Source: DAOUBP01 sp964474695 (GTDB lineage Bacteria > Chloroflexota > Anaerolineae > CG2-30-64-16). Taken from it: 64,000 nt of DNA. A program made the translations under genes and the position numbers. The notes beneath the pieces were generated by a model. The model was not told the DNA's origin, did no database searches, and saw only the letters and a program-made list of their open reading frames with translations. This document shows positions 34,417-43,734 of the stretch, piece by piece. Within the stretch, counting starts at the first letter, position 1, and the number at the start of each line of letters is the position of its first letter. The stretch is taken from contig CAYYTK010000017.1 of NCBI GenBank assembly GCA_964474695.1, forward strand, positions 29,388-93,387, given 5' to 3'.

Positions 34417-37400
34417 ATGACGGACCCCGCCAGCACGCCGTTGACTGTGTCAGGCAGCCTCCCCAGACTGCCCGCCGCTAAGTCGCTCTTTTCCCAGCAC
34501 TACCTGCAAGCGCGCCTGCCGGAGCACGCCGAATGGGCCGCCGATCCGCAGCCCGTCTTCGAGGCGGTGCGCGCACTGTGGGAGCGGGCGCGCACCTTGG
34601 GCGGGACGTGGAACGAGGCGCAGACCGAGCAGGAGTTCGTCAAGCCGGTGCTCGACGCCCTGGGGTGGAGCTACATCGTCCAGGTGAAGGCGCAGCGCCG
34701 GGGCGGCAGCCTGACGCGGCCCGACTACGCGCTGTTCAGCGATCCGGCGGCCCAGGCGCAGGCCTATCCCCACCAGGGCAACGATGACGCGTTTTACAGC
34801 CGGGCGGCCGCCATCGCCGAGGCCAAGTATTGGGGCCGGCTGCTGAGCGCCACCGATGCGAGCGGCCGCAACACCTGGAAGGCCGAGAGCAACCCCAGCC
34901 ACCAGATGGTCAGCTACCTGGTGGGCACGCGCTGCCCGTGGGGCATCCTCACCAACGGTCAGGTCTGGCGCCTCTACAGCCGCGAGGTCAGCAGCACCGC
35001 CAGCGAGTTCTACGAGGTTGACCTCGGCCTGGTCTTCGATTTCCTCGACCCGGACAGCGGCCCCACCCCTGAGCAGCTCGCCGACTTCAAACGCTGGTGG
35101 CTCTTCTTCCGCCGCGACGCGTTCCTGCCCGCCGCAGGCGGCGCTCGCGGCCGTTCGTTCGTGCAGCAGGTGCGCGAGGGCTCGGCCACCTACGCCAAGC
35201 GCGTCAGCGACAAGCTGAAGGAATTGGTCTTCGACGAAGTGATGCCGGAGATCGCCAACGGCTTCGTGGCTTATCGGCGCGAGCAGTTGGGCATCCGTGA
35301 GGAGACCGACGCCAGCCTGCACGAGATCTATGCCGCCGGGCTGAGCCTGCTCTACAAGCTGTTGTTCGTGCTCTACGCTGAAGCGCGCGATCTGTTACCC
35401 ATGCGCAATCCGGCCTACCGCGAGCAGAGCCTGACCAGCCTGGCCGAGTGGGCGGCCGAGCGGGCCGACCGCCATTTGCCGCTCAGCGACACCACCTTCG
35501 CCACCCCGCGTTACGAAACGCTGTTGGCCCTCTTCCGGCGCATTGACCGCGGCGACCCCAGCCTGGGCATCCCGCGCTACGACGGCGGGTTGTTCAGCGC
35601 GGCCACGCCCGAGAATCGCTTCCTGGAGCGCCACAAGCTGAGCGATCGCGCAGTGGCGCGCGCCGTGGACATCATGGTGCGCGACGCGGGCGAGCCGGTG
35701 GACTACGCCTACATTAGCGTGCGCAACCTGGGGACGATCTACGAGGGGCTGCTGGAGAACCGGCTAACGTTGCTGGACGAAGGACGACCGACGAACGACC
35801 AAAGCGTCTCCGTCCTCCGTCCTTCGTCTTTCGTCACCCTCGTCAACGACCGGGGCGAACGCAAGCTGAGCGGCTCCTTCTACACCCCCGACTTCATCGT
35901 CGAGTACAACGTCAGCCAGACCCTCGACCCGATCCTGGATGAGCGCGCCCCGCGCTTCGGCGCGGCGATGGACCGCATTGCCGGCCTGCGCCAGAAGCTC
36001 CGCAGCGCACTGGACACGACGATCAACCAGCGCCTGCAGGCGCAACTGGCTGAGGCCGAGCGGGACGCGCTCGAAGCGTTCCTGGGGATCAAGGCATGCG
36101 ATTGTTCGATGGGCAGCGGCCATTTCCTGGTCAACGCGGTGGATCACCTGACCGATGGCATCATCCGGCGGATGCAGGTGTATCACGACACCCATCCCGA
36201 CGTGTCCTGGGTCTGGAACCCCGTGCAGCGGCTGATCGAGCGCATGCGGCGGGAGATCCTGGCGGAGATGGCGCGCCAAGGCATCGCGATCGATCCGGCC
36301 CGGCTTGACGACACCGCGCTGCTGACCCGCCTGGTGATGAAGCGCTGCATCTACGGCGTGGACCTCAACCCGCTGGCCGTGGAGCTGGCGAAGCTGAGCC
36401 TGTGGCTGCACTCCTTCACCATCGGCGCGCCGCTCAGCTTCCTGGATCACCACCTGCGCTGGGGCAACTCGGTGATCGGCGCGGATGTGCGGACGGTGGA
36501 ACGCGCCATGAAGGTGACGGACGCCGGCCAGTTCGCGCTGTTCCAGGGGCCGTTCGCCGGACTGCTCGACCTGACCGCGGTGATGATCGAGGTGGCCGAA
36601 CGGGCCGATGCCACCCTGGCCGACGTGCAGCAGAGCGCCGAAGCCTACGCCGCGTTCCAGCGCCAGCTCCTGCCCTACAAGCAGGCGCTTGATCTGTGGG
36701 TGAGCCAGTGGTTTGACGAAGGATGGACGACGAACGATGAAAACGACCTGGCTTCATCCCCAGACGGAAGCACCCCTTCGGCAGGCTCAGGGCAAGCTCT
36801 GAGCGGAGCACGGCAGCAGTCCGCCGTGCGCAGTCGAAGGGTGCGGCGTGGCGATGAAGGGGCCGCCGTCGAGTTCATGACGATGCACAGCGGCGACGTA
36901 TTGCCCGCACTGCGCGGGGAGATCGCCGTAGATGAGCGGCATCAGGAGGCGATCGCCCGCGCCCGCGGCCTGTGGCAGCAGCAGCGCTTCTTCCATTGGG
37001 ATCTGGAATTCCCCGAGGTCTTCATTGACCTGGCCGGCCGCGACTGGGCCGCGGACGGCGGCTTCGATGCCATGATCGGCAACCCGCCGTACGTGCGGCA
37101 GGAACAGGTGAGCGCGGCCAAGCGCTACCTGGCCGCGGCCCATGCGCCGGTCTACGATGCGGCGGCCGACCTATACGTCTACTTCTACCACCGCGGCTGC
37201 GAGATGCTGCGCCGCGGCGGCCGGCTGGCGTACATCGTCAGCAACAAATGGCTGCGCGCGGGTTATGGCGAACCGCTGCGGCGCTACCTCGCCCAACAAA
37301 CCGTGGTGGAGCGGGTCGTCGACTTCGGCCACGCGCCGATCTTCCCCGACGCCGACACCTTCCCGTGCATCGCGGTGCTGCGCAAGCCCGCTGCCGAGCC

Positions 37401-38616
37401 GGCCGCCCCTGCCGAGACGGAGGTGTGCGCCTTCCCGCGCGAGGAGCTGGGCCGCAGCGATCTCACGGCCTATGTGGAAGCGCACAGCCATCGCGTACCG
37501 GCTGGCCGTTTCAGCGCCGCGCCGTGGAGCCTGGAGCCGCCAGAGGTGGACGCGTTGATGATGAAAATACGGCGCGCTGGTGTACCGTTGGCTGAGTTCA
37601 TCGGCGAAAAAGCCTACAATGGCGTAAAAACTGGACTGAATGAGGTCTTCTCGATAGACACGCCGACGCGTGACCGACTTTTGGCTGCTGATCCTGGCGT
37701 TACAGACGTGATCGTGCCCTATCTACGCGGGCAAGACATCAAACGCTGGCATCCTGAATGGGCCAACCTGTGGATGATTCTGCTCAAGTCGAGTGAGAAC
37801 TACGAGTGGCCCTGGAGCAGGTCAGGTGAATCGGCGGAGACGGTCTTTGCTCGCACGTTTCCTTCTCTGCACGCTTACTTGAAACTGCACGAAGACGCGC
37901 TGCGCAGGCGGCAGGATCAAGGACGCTTCTGGTGGGAGTTGCGATCGTGCGACTACTACTCAGCGTTCGAGCGTCCTAAGATCATCCATACCGATATTGC
38001 CTGGCGAGCGCAGTTTGCGTACTCCGACAAGCCGGTTTTCCTGGTCAACACGGCCTATGTCTGGCCGACTAGCGACCTTTATTTGTTGGCAGTTGTGAAT
38101 TCGCCCCTGATGTGGGCGTACATGTGGCGTAATGCCATGCACGGCAAGGACGAAGTCCTTCGTCTGATCTATTCCTTTACCGAAGCACTGCCCATCGCTC
38201 AGCCCACTGACTCGATGCGCGCTGAGATTGAACCAGCAGTCCAGCGACTGATCGTTCTCGCTCAACAGAACCAGGCAGCAGTCGCTGAAGTGCTGGCATG
38301 GCTCGCCGCCGAGTTCGGCGTGACGACGCCGGGCCAGGCGTTGGAAGCGTTTGCCGATCTGGACGAAGGGACATTCATCCAACAGGTGCGCGCTCGCCGT
38401 CCGAAGGGGGAGGCCCGCCTCAGCCCTGCGGCCGTAGGCGAGCTAACGCGTGTCTACCGGCAGTATGTGCCACCGCTGCGCGCCGGGGCCGTCGAGAGTG
38501 CGCGACTCGAGGGCCAGCTGGCGGAATTGGTCAACGCGGCGTATGACCTGACACCGGATGAGGTCGCGCTGCTGTGGCGTACCGCGCCGCCACGGATGCC
38601 AACAAAAAAGCCGTGA
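34417..38616 (+). CDS. type IIG restriction-modification enzyme (Eco57I-like)
   Basis: 1399 residues from ATG 34417; an upstream in-frame ATG at 34249 is not used because it would overlap the promoter and leader. The N-terminal nuclease region has a PD...E-x-K arrangement (RPDYALFSD; AIAEAKYWG near residue 132). The methylase core has CDCSMGSGHFLVNAVDH (SAM site, about 560) and IGNPPYVRQEQ (adenine methylase NPPY, about 888). The C-terminal 450 residues resemble TaqI/Eco57I specificity regions. Such fused enzymes cut and methylate with one subunit, so no separate methylase or specificity gene is needed, and none is present. Two stretches near residues 453-471 and 785-810 do not look like the family and coincide with inverted-repeat DNA (listed separately). 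Whether the enzyme stays active is open. Confidence 0.85.
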   Translation: MTDPASTPLTVSGSLPRLPAAKSLFSQHYLQARLPEHAEWAADPQPVFEAVRALWERARTLGGTWNEAQTEQEFVKPVLDALGWSYIVQVKAQRRGGSLTRPDYALFSDPAAQAQAYPHQGNDDAFYSRAAAIAEAKYWGRLLSATDASGRNTWKAESNPSHQMVSYLVGTRCPWGILTNGQVWRLYSREVSSTASEFYEVDLGLVFDFLDPDSGPTPEQLADFKRWWLFFRRDAFLPAAGGARGRSFVQQVREGSATYAKRVSDKLKELVFDEVMPEIANGFVAYRREQLGIREETDASLHEIYAAGLSLLYKLLFVLYAEARDLLPMRNPAYREQSLTSLAEWAAERADRHLPLSDTTFATPRYETLLALFRRIDRGDPSLGIPRYDGGLFSAATPENRFLERHKLSDRAVARAVDIMVRDAGEPVDYAYISVRNLGTIYEGLLENRLTLLDEGRPTNDQSVSVLRPSSFVTLVNDRGERKLSGSFYTPDFIVEYNVSQTLDPILDERAPRFGAAMDRIAGLRQKLRSALDTTINQRLQAQLAEAERDALEAFLGIKACDCSMGSGHFLVNAVDHLTDGIIRRMQVYHDTHPDVSWVWNPVQRLIERMRREILAEMARQGIAIDPARLDDTALLTRLVMKRCIYGVDLNPLAVELAKLSLWLHSFTIGAPLSFLDHHLRWGNSVIGADVRTVERAMKVTDAGQFALFQGPFAGLLDLTAVMIEVAERADATLADVQQSAEAYAAFQRQLLPYKQALDLWVSQWFDEGWTTNDENDLASSPDGSTPSAGSGQALSGARQQSAVRSRRVRRGDEGAAVEFMTMHSGDVLPALRGEIAVDERHQEAIARARGLWQQQRFFHWDLEFPEVFIDLAGRDWAADGGFDAMIGNPPYVRQEQVSAAKRYLAAAHAPVYDAAADLYVYFYHRGCEMLRRGGRLAYIVSNKWLRAGYGEPLRRYLAQQTVVERVVDFGHAPIFPDADTFPCIAVLRKPAAEPAAPAETEVCAFPREELGRSDLTAYVEAHSHRVPAGRFSAAPWSLEPPEVDALMMKIRRAGVPLAEFIGEKAYNGVKTGLNEVFSIDTPTRDRLLAADPGVTDVIVPYLRGQDIKRWHPEWANLWMILLKSSENYEWPWSRSGESAETVFARTFPSLHAYLKLHEDALRRRQDQGRFWWELRSCDYYSAFERPKIIHTDIAWRAQFAYSDKPVFLVNTAYVWPTSDLYLLAVVNSPLMWAYMWRNAMHGKDEVLRLIYSFTEALPIAQPTDSMRAEIEPAVQRLIVLAQQNQAAVAEVLAWLAAEFGVTTPGQALEAFADLDEGTFIQQVRARRPKGEARLSPAAVGELTRVYRQYVPPLRAGAVESARLEGQLAELVNAAYDLTPDEVALLWRTAPPRMPTKKP
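35776..35828. repeat. inverted-repeat insertion within the type IIG gene
   Basis: GACGAAGGACG and its exact complement CGTCCTTCGTC flank a short loop. The encoded segment (GRPTNDQSVSVLRPS) interrupts otherwise conserved methylase sequence but keeps the frame. Looks like a short dispersed repeat inserted in frame. Confidence 0.6.
36769..36848. repeat. second in-frame repeat insertion within the type IIG gene
   Basis: Contains CACCCCTTCG near the left end and CGAAGGGTGC near the right, and inside them GCTCAG/CTGAGC and GCACGGC/GCCGTGC pairs. It encodes a low-complexity Ser/Gly/Arg segment. The CTTCGGCAGGCTCAGGGCAAG core looks like dispersed repeats often seen between genes of environmental bacteria. 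Confidence 0.55.
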
Positions 38617-38637
38617 GTCGCACAAAGGAATAGCTTC

Positions 38638-38730
38638 ATGAATGATCTATTGCTGTCTATTGTTCCCGCCGTGATCGTAGGTGTGATGAGATCCCTTACT
38701 TCTTTCAAAAGTGAATTCGCTTCAACCTGA
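38638..38730 (+). CDS. 30-residue hydrophobic peptide
   Basis: ATG after AAAGGAATAGCTTC opens a 30-codon frame beginning MNDLLLSIVPAVIVGVMRSL. It is one hydrophobic helix with a short polar tail. Similar starts occur in longer small membrane proteins, so this may be a truncated copy; alternatively it is a genuine membrane peptide lying between the restriction enzyme and the SAP-like protein. Confidence 0.4.
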   Translation: MNDLLLSIVPAVIVGVMRSLTSFKSEFAST

Positions 38731-38759
38731 TTACAAGGCATGTTAGCGGGAAGGGAACA

Positions 38760-39563
38760 ATGTCCGATCTCGATGTCGCTCCCTACTTTTCGCATCTCAA
38801 CCCAAGTGTCGAGCAGCTAGCTCGCATCACCCACGAAATTGAAGCCCAAAATCACTGGTGGGGGGTTGGCAACAAACGTTTGATCGATACAATTGCCATC
38901 GTATTTGCGCCGGGTGATTTGTCGCAGCTTTCTATTGAAGCATTTGAGCTACTGAGGCGATGCCAGGGCCGGGCAAAGTCATTTGATCTGAAGGGCAAGG
39001 ATACTGACTACGGACAATCGTGTGATGCTTTCATCGACCGATTTCGGCAGCTAGCTGAGATGGGGTTAGTCAGAGAAGCGGACATTCGTGCCAAACTGAA
39101 AGGGAGTCGAAGCGTAGGCGAGTTGCGGACGCTCTTGTCAGAGCAAGGTCTCGTTGCCAAGGGAAACAAAGATGATATGGTCGAACGTCTGACCAATCAC
39201 CTGGATGCCGACACCTTGCGGGATCTGACGGCCGACATAGTGCTTTACACCACCACGCCATCTGGCGATCAGGCCATCTCCACGATCTCCAAGTTGTCTC
39301 TACAAGCGTATGCGCCCTTGTCTCAGGCCCTGCGCGCCAATGAATCGTATCTTGAAAATCAGCGCCCACCGCTGCCATCGGATATCGAACCGTCTGAGCT
39401 TGAGCTCACGGACGAGGACCTTGAGGCCTCTCTCGACGTATTGGAGGAAGTGCTTGGCCCCGAAATGTTCTTGCAGCTGATGCTGGGACTCCCTATTGAA
39501 AGCCTCCTCCATAGACCAGAGGATTCTAGTCGGCAAGTCAACAAAGATGATTGTGCGAAATAG
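38760..39563 (+). CDS. SAP-motif-like protein, unknown function
   Basis: 267 residues; ATG 38760 follows GGAAGGG. Residues about 115-150 (SVGELRTLLSEQGLVAKGNK, then ERL) match the SAP helix-extended-helix pattern that binds DNA. The rest is helical with an acidic region near 205-235. It lies downstream of the type IIG enzyme and upstream of a TIR gene on the same strand, but with gaps of 100 to 140 bases on either side, so cotranscription is uncertain. A DNA-binding accessory protein is the best guess. Confidence 0.62.
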   Translation: MSDLDVAPYFSHLNPSVEQLARITHEIEAQNHWWGVGNKRLIDTIAIVFAPGDLSQLSIEAFELLRRCQGRAKSFDLKGKDTDYGQSCDAFIDRFRQLAEMGLVREADIRAKLKGSRSVGELRTLLSEQGLVAKGNKDDMVERLTNHLDADTLRDLTADIVLYTTTPSGDQAISTISKLSLQAYAPLSQALRANESYLENQRPPLPSDIEPSELELTDEDLEASLDVLEEVLGPEMFLQLMLGLPIESLLHRPEDSSRQVNKDDCAK

Positions 39564-39676
39564 CGCCAGTAAGGCAGGTCGGGCGCCGTGGCTTCTATAG
39601 CTTTTTTCCCAGATCGAGGCAGACGATCACGCAGTTACGGATACTCTTGCGAACCAAACAGCCAGAGAGGCTTGCC

Positions 39677-40963
39677 ATGAGTAAGCATTCCGACCACCAT
39701 TACGATGTCTTCATCAGCTACAGTCACCAGGATACAGACTGGGTCTGGCAGTACCTTCTACCGCGCCTGGAGGGCGCAGGGCTGCGCGTCTGTATCGATC
39801 GACGTGACTTTGAGATCGGCACGCCAACGCTGGTGAATATGGAGCGTGCGGTGGACCGCAGTCGGCACACCCTCCTCGTTTTGACGCCAGCATGGGTTGA
39901 AAGCGAGTGGGCGGACCTCGAAAGCCTGCTCGGCGGCACGGGCGACCCTGCTGGCAGGCGTCGCAAGCTCTTCCCGATCATGCTCAAGGAATGCACGCCG
40001 TCGTCACGCATATCAATACTGACCTGGGCCGACTTCACACAACCTGACGAGCACGTGGATCAATTCCAGCGTCTTCTAGAGCAACTCCGCGACTCGGTGG
40101 AACCCGCCCATCCCCCAGCCGAAGACACCTCCCCGTTTGTCGCAGGCCCGCCGATCATGCGTCCCCGCGGCTTCTTTGGTCGGGAAGGGGAAATCAGGCG
40201 CATCTTTGGCCTCCTTAGGCAGCCACCACTCCAGAACGCGGCGATCATCGGACCACGACGCAGCGGCAAGACATCCCTCCTACAGTACCTCAAAAACATC
40301 ACGGCCACAGCGACAACGCAACTGCGTTCAGGTCAGCGAAGTGACTGGTTGCCGCAGCCCGAGCGCTACCGTTGGGTCTTCGTAGATTTTCAGGATCCGC
40401 GGGTAGGTACACAGGAAGGATTGCTGCGCCATCTACTGACCGGACTATGTTTGACTGTTCCGAAACCCTGCAATCTGGAGCAGTTCCTGGACATCATGTG
40501 TGGAAATCTCAACCGCCCCGCCGTGATCCTGCTGGACGAGATCGGGGCAGCCTTACAGCGTTACCCTGAGCTGGACGATACGTTCTGGGAGGGATTGCGC
40601 TCTCTGACTAGTTGCACGGGAGGGAGCAATCTCGCCTTCATTCTGGCTTCTCATATCTCTCCCATTGAGTTAGCACACAACAGTGGGCACAGCTCGCCCT
40701 TCTTCAACATCTTCGGGTACACGTCCACTCTGGGGCCGTTAGCGGAGGCCGAGGCGTGTGCTCTCATCGCGAGCTCCCCGATCCCGTTTCCGACCGAGGA
40801 TGTAGCGTGGATCCTGGAGCACAGCGGGCGCTGGCCGCTGCTGCTGCAGCTCCTGTGCCGGGAACGCCTGGTAGCCCTGGAGGAGGGTGAGACCGGCATC
40901 GGTTGGCGCGAGGAGGGTCTGCGGCAGATCGCTCCCTTCGGGCATCTGTTGGAGGCAGCATGA
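39677..40963 (+). CDS. TIR-ATPase protein opening the TIR/caspase operon
   Basis: 428 residues. ATG 39677 follows AGAGAGG; an in-frame upstream start at 39551 would add a tail without features. TIR about 9-125 (YDVFISYSHQDTDWVW; LLVLTPAWVESEWADLE with the expected Glu). An ORC/STAND-like ATPase follows: FGREGEIRRIFGLL, P-loop IGPRRSGKTSLLQYL (about 191-205), Walker B VILLDEIGAAL (about 283). There is no sensor repeat region. Its stop overlaps the start of the membrane ATPase gene (ATGA), so the two products are probably partners. A TIR output gated by a compact ATPase is predicted. Confidence 0.85.
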   Translation: MSKHSDHHYDVFISYSHQDTDWVWQYLLPRLEGAGLRVCIDRRDFEIGTPTLVNMERAVDRSRHTLLVLTPAWVESEWADLESLLGGTGDPAGRRRKLFPIMLKECTPSSRISILTWADFTQPDEHVDQFQRLLEQLRDSVEPAHPPAEDTSPFVAGPPIMRPRGFFGREGEIRRIFGLLRQPPLQNAAIIGPRRSGKTSLLQYLKNITATATTQLRSGQRSDWLPQPERYRWVFVDFQDPRVGTQEGLLRHLLTGLCLTVPKPCNLEQFLDIMCGNLNRPAVILLDEIGAALQRYPELDDTFWEGLRSLTSCTGGSNLAFILASHISPIELAHNSGHSSPFFNIFGYTSTLGPLAEAEACALIASSPIPFPTEDVAWILEHSGRWPLLLQLLCRERLVALEEGETGIGWREEGLRQIAPFGHLLEAA

Positions 40964-43734
40964 CTTTGCCAGATGCGGCCCGCAACGTCTATACCGATGC
41001 ACCCCAAATCCATTCCAACTGGATCCTCGGCAGCCTCCAATTGTTCTTTTGGCTCTTCGTACACCCATCAGCCTGGCGTCACCATGTGGCCCGTATTGAC
41101 CCCAATCTCCGTCCCGATTTCGCACTAACCGAATTGAGCAGAGATCACTGGCGCAACCCGGTCCTGCGTCGACTGCTGATCACAGGGCACCTGGTTTGGC
41201 CTCTCGTGACCGGTATTGTGGTCGGCCTTGCTCTATGGGCATCAGGTCGGTCAGATGAAAACGTGGCCTTCGGATTGGCGTTCGGAATGGTGTTCAGCAT
41301 AGTGTTCGGTCTGGCAGTCAGCCTGGCAGGCAGCGTGGCGGGCGGCGCAGCAGGCGGCGTGGCGGGTGGTTTCGCGTTCGGCATGGCGCTCCCCTTAATG
41401 GGCGGCGTGGCATACGGCGTGGTAGGCGGCGTGGCGGGCGGTGTGGCGGGTGGCATCATTGGCACCATCGCGGGACGGGCATCAATATCTTCCAACACCA
41501 GGTTGTTGAGCAGTATCGTGTTCGGGATCGGGGTGGGGGGCGCTGCGCTCGTTACGGTAGCCTACACGCCGTTCTCTATCCCTAAGTTCGATACAGGAAG
41601 CTTAGCGGGTAGCATGGCAGATTACACATCAGTCGTTATGAAGTATGCCATAGTAGTGGCTTTTGCGGGCTGGTTACACACGCACAAGTGGAAAGCAACC
41701 GTGACGGGCGGGCTGGTATTCGGCGTGACGGTTGGCGTGGCAAGCGGCGTCGCATACAATATAATGGGTCACGCGACGAGCGGTGTCACGTATAACGTGA
41801 TGGGTGGCGAGGATATCGGCATGACAGTGGCAGCGTTGTCAGCAACGCTCTTCTTGTCTGCCTTCGCGGCCGCCGAACGAGTTGGAGGAACCTGGTCTGG
41901 AGCAATAGCGGGCGCATTGACAATCGGTGGTGCCTGGACACTGGCCACCGTTCGAGAGACCGGAGTCGGCAGTCCAGCCTGGATTGTACTCGGTGGTTTG
42001 ATGGGTATTAGCCTGGGCTTGATGCAGGCCCGTTGGCGCCCTCCGTTGTTCTATCCCCTGACAGCCGCGTGGAACACGCTACTCTATCAGACTGACCAAC
42101 GACGCTGTGCCAGCCATCCCGGTCTACTGCGTTGGCACTCGGCCTTCTGGGACGAGCACCAGCGCCTGCGCCTGGCCGGATTGGACGAGCACCTCGTTAT
42201 GGTAGCGGAGCACGATCCCGCGGAAGCAGCTATTGCCATGGAATACTTGACGACCAGCCACCAACGCTGGGCCGCCCAGGCTGCACAGATCGAGCTCGAT
42301 GCGCGGCACCTGCAAAGCTGCAGACAAGTGGAAGCCATCGGACTGGCCTACCGCCGTTTGGCAGCCGGCGAACTGGAGGGCCCGGCCAGCGCGCTACTGC
42401 GCAGTTTCGGCCGCATCAGCCAGGATGCTAATGCAGCCCTGCGGCAGGAAAGCAACTACAACCAGCGCCTCGCGCTACGGGCCATCGAGTCCGATCTGGA
42501 TGGCCTGCTGCGGGATCTGACCCGCAGCAGTGACCGCTACGCCGTGCGCTTCACACCCATCGCGACGCAGTGGCGAGACGTAGTCGCCTGCCACGCTAAG
42601 AAGTTGGCCGAAGCGGCCGAACTGCGCCAGGGAATAGATTCGCCCTATGTGATCGGTGTGCCGCTTACCGATCAGCAGGAGATCTTCGTGGGACGCACCG
42701 ATATCGGCCGCCGCATCGAACAGCTCCTGCTGGACCAGCGTCGACCTCCCCAGATCCTTTACGGGCAGCGGCGCACCGGCAAGACTTCGCTGCTCAACAA
42801 TCTTGGGCGCCTGCTGCCCAGCACAGTGATCCCTCTCTTTGTGGATTTGCAGGGGCCGGCAACCCAGACCAGCGACCACGCCGGCTTTCTCTTCAACCTT
42901 GCCCGTAGCATGACCGACTCGGCGCAACGGCAACGCAGCCTCGAGCTGCCGCCCCTGGATCGCGACAGCCTCACGGCGGACCCTTTCACCCGCTTCGACG
43001 AGTGGCTGAATGAGGTCGAAACGGCGTTGGGATCGAAGACCGCATTGCTCTCTCTGGATGAGTTCGAGGCATTGGATCGGGCGTTGACGCAGGGGCGTTT
43101 CAGCGACGCGGACGTGCTTGGCATGCTCCGCAATTTGATGCAGCACCGGCCCCACTTCAAGGTATTGCTGGCCGGCTCTCACACCCTAGAAGAGCTGGAG
43201 CGTTGGGCCGGCTACCTCATTAACGTGCAGGTGGTGCACATCTCGTACCTGAAAGTGGACGAGGCGCGCAAGCTCATCGAGCAACCGGTCGCGGACTTCG
43301 CCCTGCGCTACGAGCCGGACGCCAGCCAGCGCGTACTGGATCTCACCCGCTGTCATCCCTTCCTGGTGCAACTGCTTTGCGGGGAGATCGTGGCCTTGAA
43401 GAATGAGCAGGAGGTCGCCCTACGCCGGCTGGCGCGCTTATCCGATGTGGAAGCGGCCGCCCACGAAGCCTTGAGTCATGGCAGCTTCTTCTTCGCTGAC
43501 ATCGAGCGCAACCAAGTGGATGCGGACGGCCTCGCTATCTTGCGCGCCCTGGCCACACGAGGTGAAGGGGTAGCGATAAGTCGCCAACAACTGGCTAGCC
43601 AGCTCACCAATCCCGCGCTGAATGAGCGCAGCTTGGCATCACTCATTCAGCGCGAGTTGATTGAGCCGACCGATGAGGGATATCGCTTTCAGGTGGAGCT
43701 AATCCGGCGATGGTTTGCCAATCGGAGTAGTTGA
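40960..43734 (+). CDS. glycine-rich multi-pass membrane protein fused to AAA/STAND ATPase
   Basis: 924 residues; ATG 40960 follows GGAGG and overlaps the upstream stop. Residues about 72-357 hold many hydrophobic segments with striking Gly-x-x-x-Gly spacing (for example GGAAGGVAGGFAFGMALPLM, then more GGVAGG units), the packing motif of tightly bundled or pore-forming helices. A helical linker follows. The C-terminal part is an ATPase close to that of the previous gene: FVGRTDIGRRIEQLL, P-loop LYGQRRTGKTSLLNNL (about 600-615), Walker B LLSLDEFEALD (about 697), then a winged helix. The design suggests an ATP-controlled membrane effector that could breach the cell membrane when triggered. That role is inference; a transporter or scaffold is possible. 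Confidence 0.8.
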   Translation: MTLPDAARNVYTDAPQIHSNWILGSLQLFFWLFVHPSAWRHHVARIDPNLRPDFALTELSRDHWRNPVLRRLLITGHLVWPLVTGIVVGLALWASGRSDENVAFGLAFGMVFSIVFGLAVSLAGSVAGGAAGGVAGGFAFGMALPLMGGVAYGVVGGVAGGVAGGIIGTIAGRASISSNTRLLSSIVFGIGVGGAALVTVAYTPFSIPKFDTGSLAGSMADYTSVVMKYAIVVAFAGWLHTHKWKATVTGGLVFGVTVGVASGVAYNIMGHATSGVTYNVMGGEDIGMTVAALSATLFLSAFAAAERVGGTWSGAIAGALTIGGAWTLATVRETGVGSPAWIVLGGLMGISLGLMQARWRPPLFYPLTAAWNTLLYQTDQRRCASHPGLLRWHSAFWDEHQRLRLAGLDEHLVMVAEHDPAEAAIAMEYLTTSHQRWAAQAAQIELDARHLQSCRQVEAIGLAYRRLAAGELEGPASALLRSFGRISQDANAALRQESNYNQRLALRAIESDLDGLLRDLTRSSDRYAVRFTPIATQWRDVVACHAKKLAEAAELRQGIDSPYVIGVPLTDQQEIFVGRTDIGRRIEQLLLDQRRPPQILYGQRRTGKTSLLNNLGRLLPSTVIPLFVDLQGPATQTSDHAGFLFNLARSMTDSAQRQRSLELPPLDRDSLTADPFTRFDEWLNEVETALGSKTALLSLDEFEALDRALTQGRFSDADVLGMLRNLMQHRPHFKVLLAGSHTLEELERWAGYLINVQVVHISYLKVDEARKLIEQPVADFALRYEPDASQRVLDLTRCHPFLVQLLCGEIVALKNEQEVALRRLARLSDVEAAAHEALSHGSFFFADIERNQVDADGLAILRALATRGEGVAISRQQLASQLTNPALNERSLASLIQRELIEPTDEGYRFQVELIRRWFANRSS

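Noticed and set aside
40903..40959. Longer N-terminus for the glycine-rich membrane ATPase
   Set aside because: It would overlap the TIR-ATPase gene by 60 bases; ATG 40960 has a GGAGG site and a coupled ATGA overlap.
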